From: Hungatella sp.
GTDB lineage: Bacteria; Bacillota; Clostridia; Lachnospirales; Lachnospiraceae
Assembly (NCBI GenBank): GCA_009712635.1
Contig: WASS01000014.1
Span: 62,001 to 126,000 of the forward strand
DNA: 64,000 nucleotides
Direction of reading: 5' to 3'
The stretch's first letter is position 1; each line of letters starts with the position of its first letter. Shown here piece after piece: positions 59,345 to 64,000 of the stretch. The notes below the pieces were generated by a model. It saw only the letters and a list, made by a program, of their open reading frames with translations, searched no databases and was not told the origin of the DNA. The position numbers and the translations under genes were made by a program.

Positions 59345-59405
59345 TACAAATTTTCCTCCGCGTAATCATCTCATTGTATTCTTCCATAAAGCCTTCATCT
59401 AACGA

Positions 59406-60167
59406 TTAAAGGATGGTGACCCCGGCTGAATAAAGCCTCTTGCACGTAGCTTCATCTGGATTTGAATCAGTAATAATCCCATCGATGTCATCAAAATGGG
59501 CAAATTTATAAGAATCATTAAAATAAAATTTATCCTTTTCCATTACCAGATACTTATGCCTGCTGCTGGCAATGGCAGCTTTCTTTGTCAGCCCATCCTC
59601 TACCCCCAGAGTAGTAATGGAATTATCCGTAAGATCCAGACCACAGGTCCCGATAAATGCCCGGTCGAAACTATACTGCTTAATGATTTCAATGGCAGCC
59701 GCTCCCATAAAACCATTTACCGTATGGTACATAATCCCTCCAGTTCCGATGGCAACGATACTGGGATTCACTGCAAGCGTCTGCATTATGTCAATCATAT
59801 TTGTTACTACAGTTACCCGCTTATGGGACTTGGCAAGCAAATCAGCAACCATAATATTAGTCGTGGAAATATCCAGAAAAATGGTTTCATTTCCGCTTAT
59901 GAGATCAAACGCTTTTTGAGCAATTAACATCTTTTTTTCAATATTCGTATCCCTTCGGTCAATTACATCCCGTTTCAATGGATAATCCTGGGATAACAAA
60001 GCTCCCCCGTAGGTTCGTTTCAGCTTCCCAGCATTTTCCAGGCTCTTTAGATCCTTTCTAATGCAATCCTCTGTCACCTGAAAAAGGGCACTTAAATCCT
60101 TTACCTTCACCATGCCTTCTGTCTGAAGAATCTGTAATATCCTGTCTAAACGTTCTTCCGTAAACAT
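59406..60167 (-). CDS. DeoR-family transcriptional regulator
   Basis: A 253-residue regulator: an N-terminal DeoR HTH (about 5-58, MVKVKDLSALFQVTEDCIRKDLKSLE) and a sugar-phosphate-binding DeoRC domain (about 75-235, with FLDISTTNIMVADLL and FIGTCGLDLTDNSITT). The ATG is inside the end of cutC, overlapping it by 22 bases, with GGAGG seven bases upstream. DeoR regulators usually answer to sugar phosphates, an odd partner for a peptide importer; it hints that the operon handles a glycosylated or sugar-like ligand. Confidence 0.92.
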   Translation of the reverse strand: MFTEERLDRILQILQTEGMVKVKDLSALFQVTEDCIRKDLKSLENAGKLKRTYGGALLSQDYPLKRDVIDRRDTNIEKKMLIAQKAFDLISGNETIFLDISTTNIMVADLLAKSHKRVTVVTNMIDIMQTLAVNPSIVAIGTGGIMYHTVNGFMGAAAIEIIKQYSFDRAFIGTCGLDLTDNSITTLGVEDGLTKKAAIASSRHKYLVMEKDKFYFNDSYKFAHFDDIDGIITDSNPDEATCKRLYSAGVTIL

Positions 60168-60916
60168 GCTTTTTCCTCCATTAATTTTTTCGCCCGGCGT
60201 ATCTCTTCCTCCCGCGTGCGGAAGATATCGTATTCTCCGATTCCCGGAATTCCCATGCTTACATTTTCTTTCCGGTAAATCATTCCGCTGTCCACGATCT
60301 CCTTGCCTGACATATGAAAAATCCTGGCACCTATCTCATCCATGAGACAGGCCATTGTACTCACATTCACCCCGCTGCCAGCCATAATATCAATTCTGCC
60401 TTCCGCCTTACGGATCAGTTCCCCCAAAAGCTTTCGCCCCTCAAAGCAGGTATTCTGCTGCCCCGAGGTCAGTATGGTATCAGCTCCCGCTTCTATGGCT
60501 TCCTCAAGGCTTTTGTATGGATCACGGCATACATCGAAAGCACGGTGAAGAGTCATACTGCCATTCCCCACCTTTTCTTTCAGCACCTTCAACCGTTCCA
60601 CATCAAGATTTCCATCCGGTTTTAAAAAGCCTGCCACAATACCATCTGCACCCAGCTCCCGAAACATCCGGGCATCCTCAGCAATCATCTGGAACTCATA
60701 ATCTGTATACAAAAAGTCGCCATACCGGGGCCTGACCAGTACATTTATGGGAATATCACAGGCTTTGCGTATTTGCTTAAACTGGCTTACTCCAGGAGTA
60801 GTTCCTCCAATCACCAGATTCGCACAGAGCTCCAGTCTTTGGGCTCCTCCCCGTACTGCCGCTATTGCAGACTCCACAGAATCCACACAGACCTCCAAGA
60901 TATAGTCTTTCATCAT
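60146..60916 (-). CDS. cutC: CutC-family protein
   Basis: A 256-residue TIM-barrel protein of the CutC family, once linked to copper tolerance but with no settled biochemical role. It opens LEVCVDSVESAIAAVRGGAQRLELCANL and has the conserved NVLVRPRYGDFLYTD and MTLHRAFDVCRDP stretches. Two adjacent ATG codons are possible starts. It lies between oppF and deoR in one operon with no copper genes near, which supports a catabolic enzyme role rather than metal handling. Confidence 0.92.
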   Translation of the reverse strand: MMKDYILEVCVDSVESAIAAVRGGAQRLELCANLVIGGTTPGVSQFKQIRKACDIPINVLVRPRYGDFLYTDYEFQMIAEDARMFRELGADGIVAGFLKPDGNLDVERLKVLKEKVGNGSMTLHRAFDVCRDPYKSLEEAIEAGADTILTSGQQNTCFEGRKLLGELIRKAEGRIDIMAGSGVNVSTMACLMDEIGARIFHMSGKEIVDSGMIYRKENVSMGIPGIGEYDIFRTREEEIRRAKKLMEEKACLRKNV

Positions 60917-60951
60917 TTTCTCCTAACAATCTATTTTTCATTACCATCCTG

Positions 60952-61920
60952 TTATTCCACTCTATGACAGGCTGCAAAATGTCCCGGTCTTACTTCTTTC
61001 ATCTCCGGTGTATTTTTGCTGCAGAATTCTTCCGCATAAGGGCATCGTCCGGCAAAGAGGCACCCCTGGGTCAAACGGATGGGATCAGGAAGACTTCCTT
61101 CCAGCATAATTCTATTCCTGTTCTTCTCCACATCCGGATCAGGGATTGGAATTGCAGAAAGCAATGCCTGTGTATAAGGATGAACCGGATCATCAAACAA
61201 AGATTCGCTGTCCGCCAGTTCCACCATACTTCCCAGATACATAACGCCAATCCGGTCACTGATGTGTTTCACCATGGAAAGATCGTGAGCAATAAAGAGG
61301 TACGTAAGGTTTCTCTTCTTCTGCAGTTCCTTCAGCAGATTAATTACCTGAGCCTGAATGGATACATCAAGAGCAGATATGGGTTCATCACAGATTATAA
61401 ACTCCGGATCAACCGCCAGGGCTCTGGCGATCCCAACTCTCTGCCGCTGTCCGCCAGAAAATTCATGAGGGAAACGGTTTGCATGCTCTTCGGAAAGCCC
61501 TACTGTTTCTAAAAGCTCAATCACCTTCTTTTTCCGTTCCTGTCCCTTAAAGATTCCGTGAGCATCCATTCCCTCTGCAATAATATCCATAACCTTCATA
61601 CGTGGATTTAAGGAAGCATAAGGATCTTGAAAAATCATCTGCATTTTCCTTGTATATGTATGACGATCCGCCTGTGAAAGTCTGTTATCAATTACCTGCC
61701 CATCATAAACCACCGTTCCGTCCGTGGGCTCATACAGCTGGATCACCGTCCGTCCAAAAGTAGACTTTCCGCATCCGCTCTCGCCCACTAGCCCCAGTGT
61801 CTCTCCTTTATAAATATCCAGGCTGATATCTCTCACTGCTTTTAGGGTTTGGTTTTTTCCCACATGAAAATACTTTTTCAAATGTTTTACTTCTAATAAA
61901 GGTTTCTTATCCGCCGACAT
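60952..61920 (-). CDS. oppF: Oligopeptide/dipeptide ABC transporter ATP-binding protein (OppF/DppF type)
   Basis: A 322-residue ATPase with Walker A GESGCGKST (about 43-51), signature FSGGQRQRVGIARAL, Walker B FIICDEPISALDVS, and the C-terminal cysteine cluster (CLFAGRCPYAEEFC...CH) that binds an iron-sulfur cluster in DppD/F-like ATPases. It forms a heterodimer with the OppD-type protein encoded just before it. Confidence 0.93.
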   Translation of the reverse strand: MSADKKPLLEVKHLKKYFHVGKNQTLKAVRDISLDIYKGETLGLVGESGCGKSTFGRTVIQLYEPTDGTVVYDGQVIDNRLSQADRHTYTRKMQMIFQDPYASLNPRMKVMDIIAEGMDAHGIFKGQERKKKVIELLETVGLSEEHANRFPHEFSGGQRQRVGIARALAVDPEFIICDEPISALDVSIQAQVINLLKELQKKRNLTYLFIAHDLSMVKHISDRIGVMYLGSMVELADSESLFDDPVHPYTQALLSAIPIPDPDVEKNRNRIMLEGSLPDPIRLTQGCLFAGRCPYAEEFCSKNTPEMKEVRPGHFAACHRVE

Positions 61921-61932
61921 TCTGATTTCCTC

Positions 61933-62922
61933 CTATTCCCTGAGAGCCTTCGCCCGCTCATCAAGCAGCCAGCAGCGCACATGATGGTTTTCTCCACAAA
62001 GCATATCCTCAGGAGGATACTGCCTGCAGACCTCCATGGTCTTTGTACATCTGGCCGCAAATGGACAGCCTTTTGGGGGTTCCATCAAATCCGGAGGTGT
62101 TCCCGGAATTGCCGTCAGCTCACTCCCCTTTTCTGAAGCCTTTGGTATAGAAGCCAGAAGCCCTTTCGTGTACGGGTGAGCGGTTTCATAAAATAAATCT
62201 CTCACATCAGCAGTCTCCACCAGCTGTCCTCCATACATAACAGCCACACGGTCTGCTATATTAGCCACTACGCCTAAATTGTGAGTGATAATAATAATGG
62301 AAGTTTTAATTTTTTTCTGCAAATCTCTCATCAGGTCCAGTATCTGAGCCTGAATCGTCACATCCAAGGCTGTAGTAGGTTCATCGGCAATTAAAATCCT
62401 GGGATCACAAGCCAGAGCCACTGCAATCACAACCCTTTGTCTCATTCCTCCCGAAAGCTGATGTGGATACTGATCAAACCTGGCTTCCGGATTGGAAATA
62501 CCAACCAGAGAAATAAGTTCAAGAGCACGTTCTTTCATCTGTGCCTTTGACATATCCTTCCGGTGTTCTTTTAAAACCTCCACGATCTGCTTACCAATGG
62601 TCATAGTCGGATTTAAAGAGGTCATAGGATCCTGAAATATCATGGAAATATCCGATCCTCTAACTGACTGCATCTGCCGTTCACTGTACTTGGCAAGATC
62701 CTTTCCCTCCAGAAGAATACTTCCTTCAACGATCTTACCATTTTTAGGAAGCAGCCCCATAATACTTTTTACGGAAATAGATTTACCGGAACCAGATTCC
62801 CCTACGATAGCAAGAGTCTCCTGCTCATCCAGATGAAAACTGACCCCCCGGACCGCCTGAACCGTACCGTGCTGTGTCTCTATCTGTACCCGTAACTGAT
62901 TCACTTCTAATAATCTGCTCAC
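61933..62922 (-). CDS. oppD: Oligopeptide/dipeptide ABC transporter ATP-binding protein (OppD/DppD type)
   Basis: A 329-residue ATPase with Walker A GESGSGKSI, where the usual Thr/Ser after Lys-Ser is Ile, signature LSGGMRQRVVIAVAL, Walker B ILIADEPTTALDVT, and the C-terminal CPFAARC...C cluster. Twelve bases separate it from oppF and 11 from oppC. Confidence 0.93.
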   Translation of the reverse strand: MSRLLEVNQLRVQIETQHGTVQAVRGVSFHLDEQETLAIVGESGSGKSISVKSIMGLLPKNGKIVEGSILLEGKDLAKYSERQMQSVRGSDISMIFQDPMTSLNPTMTIGKQIVEVLKEHRKDMSKAQMKERALELISLVGISNPEARFDQYPHQLSGGMRQRVVIAVALACDPRILIADEPTTALDVTIQAQILDLMRDLQKKIKTSIIIITHNLGVVANIADRVAVMYGGQLVETADVRDLFYETAHPYTKGLLASIPKASEKGSELTAIPGTPPDLMEPPKGCPFAARCTKTMEVCRQYPPEDMLCGENHHVRCWLLDERAKALRE

Positions 62923-62933
62923 TGACGATTCAC

Positions 62934-63839
62934 CTACTTTCTCATTCTGGGGTCCAGTGCATCACGCAGGCCATCTCCAAGAATACTGAAGCATACCATA
63001 ATAAGTACAATCACAATGGCAGGGAAAATCAGTACATGGGGAAAATTACGTAGCACCTGGTATCCGTTATTAATCAAAACACCAAGAGAGGCTTTTGGCT
63101 CCTGCATACCAATACCAATAAAGCTTAAAAACGCCTCTGTAAATATGGCAGAAGGAATGGTGAACATGGCATTAATCACAATTACCCCAACCGTATTGGG
63201 TATCAGATGTTTCCATATAATCCTGGAAGTACTTGTCCCCAAAACACGGGCTGCCAGCACAAACTCCTGGTTTTTCAGCTTCAAAATCTCCGCCCTGACC
63301 AGACGTGCCATATTCACCCATCCGGTAATGGAAAGAGCCACTACAATGGTCCAAATGCCAGCCGGCATAATCATCATCAAAAGAATCACAATAATCAGAT
63401 GAGGAATTCCCACCAGAATTTCAATAAACCTCTGCATGACTGCATCCACTTTCCCGCCGATAAGAGCAGAAACCGCTCCATAAACCACTCCAACCGTAAG
63501 ATCCAAAAATGCAGCCACAAATGCAATCAGCAGTGATATGCGGGTTCCCATCCAGGTTCTGACCCACAAATCCCGCCCAAACTGATCTGTTCCAAACAGA
63601 TGTGCAGCGGAAGGAATCTGGTAAATAATATCATAATTCGTTTCTTTATAAGAATAAGCGGAAAACACCGGTGCCAGTAATGCCAAAAGCCCAATCGTTA
63701 TTAAGGTAAACAAACTGGCAACCGCCGCTTTATTTTTTTTCAAGCGAAGCCACCCTTCCTGAAATGCGGTTAAATTGGGGTGGGCGATATGTTCCTTTTC
63801 GGATTCATCCACGTGAACCCTTACAAATAACTCATCCAT
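62934..63839 (-). CDS. oppC: Oligopeptide/dipeptide ABC transporter permease (OppC/DppC type)
   Basis: A 301-residue permease. A cytosolic N-terminal segment of about 35 residues leads to six membrane helices, with the OppC landmarks HLFGTDQFGRDLWVRTWMGTR and the coupling loop VLAARVLGTSTSRIIWKHLIPN. I use the ATG at 63839, which sits seven bases after AGGAGG; a GTG at 63845 overlapping the oppB stop is too close to that site. Confidence 0.93.
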   Translation of the reverse strand: MDELFVRVHVDESEKEHIAHPNLTAFQEGWLRLKKNKAAVASLFTLITIGLLALLAPVFSAYSYKETNYDIIYQIPSAAHLFGTDQFGRDLWVRTWMGTRISLLIAFVAAFLDLTVGVVYGAVSALIGGKVDAVMQRFIEILVGIPHLIIVILLMMIMPAGIWTIVVALSITGWVNMARLVRAEILKLKNQEFVLAARVLGTSTSRIIWKHLIPNTVGVIVINAMFTIPSAIFTEAFLSFIGIGMQEPKASLGVLINNGYQVLRNFPHVLIFPAIVIVLIMVCFSILGDGLRDALDPRMRK

Positions 63840-63841
63840 AC

Positions 63842-64000
63842 TCACGCCTCCTTTCCTGCTGCCAGGCGTATTCTTGGATCAATCAGGGAATACGCGATGT
63901 CAACGATTAGTACCACAAAAATGTAGAAAGCGCTGTAAAAAATAGTGATTCCCATAATGGTTGAATAATCATTGGCCTTAATGCTGTCCACAAATAAGCT
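63842..64000 (-). CDS. oppB: Oligopeptide/dipeptide ABC transporter permease (OppB/DppB type), C-terminal part
   Basis: The last 52 codons of a permease gene cut by the right edge. The visible end has the coupling loop remnant SIKANDYSTIMGITIFYSAFYI and the typical OppB C-terminus DIAYSLIDPRIRL. Its TGA lies at 63842-63844, just before oppC. The substrate-binding protein of this importer must be outside the window. Confidence 0.88.
   Translation of the reverse strand, partial: SLFVDSIKANDYSTIMGITIFYSAFYIFVVLIVDIAYSLIDPRIRLAAGKEA

Noticed and set aside
1-64000. CRISPR arrays, tRNA or rRNA genes, insertion sequences
   Set aside because: I scanned for regularly spaced repeats, cloverleaf-like ends and transposase reading frames and saw none I could support.

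Overview
The window looks like a chromosomal stretch of a low-GC, spore-forming anaerobic Firmicute, most likely a Lachnospiraceae (Lacrimispora/Hungatella-like clostridia). This rests on the rpsF-ssb-rpsR operon, a DUF951 gene, the dipicolinate synthase pair dpaAB beside dapA, many PTS and ABC sugar systems, AGGAGG-type ribosome binding sites and strong sigma-A promoters (TTGACA-17-TATAAT type). I see no rRNA, tRNA, CRISPR array, transposase or phage structural gene. Both ends cut genes: a hypothetical gene on the left and oppB on the right.

Layout. 0-7 kb: an acetyltransferase, rpsF-ssb-rpsR with its promoter and terminator, then a minus-strand run of housekeeping genes (zinc-ribbon membrane protein, DUF2156, Eis-like GNAT, sirtuin, aldo-keto reductase, DUF951). 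7-13 kb: AraC regulator, an HPr-like protein without the phosphorylatable histidine, a dCache chemoreceptor, and dapA divergent from dpaAB. 13-18.7 kb: a fructose-type PTS cluster (HTH, RpiR, fruK, EIIBCA, class II aldolase). 18.8-27 kb: a Liv-type ABC importer with a LarA-like protein and a zinc dehydrogenase, next to a GntR regulator. 27.3-29.6 kb: two divergent HTH regulators with related operators, then an amino-acid permease. 29.7-38.5 kb: a second Liv-type importer with two tandem isocitrate lyase/PEP mutase-family proteins, a divergent cupin and a LacI regulator that seems to start at ATT. 38.6-46.6 kb: TetR, a methyltransferase, an ArsR-type regulator with a large C-terminal domain, a sugar ABC importer and a GH2 glycosidase. 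46.7-51.3 kb: an HTH regulator, a nucleotidyltransferase/kinase pair, and kup with a leader that holds a short ORF and an intrinsic terminator. 51.4-56.6 kb: a cupin and a second fructose-type PTS with aldolase and a PRD regulator. 56.8-64 kb: an Opp-type importer, cutC, deoR and a large transglutaminase-fold protein.

How it fits together. Most of the window is accessory nutrient capture: four ABC importers and two PTS systems, each with local enzymes and a local regulator. All three complete substrate-binding-protein genes are followed by a strong intercistronic hairpin without a U-run, a usual way to raise binding-protein expression above that of the permeases. The signals most worth following are the kup leader attenuator, a small network of four HTH regulators sharing TTGCATTT(T/A)TGC-type operators, the ATT-start LacI gene with TTGCA repeats at its own promoter and that of the lyase operon, and the two Liv importers joined to unusual enzyme sets.
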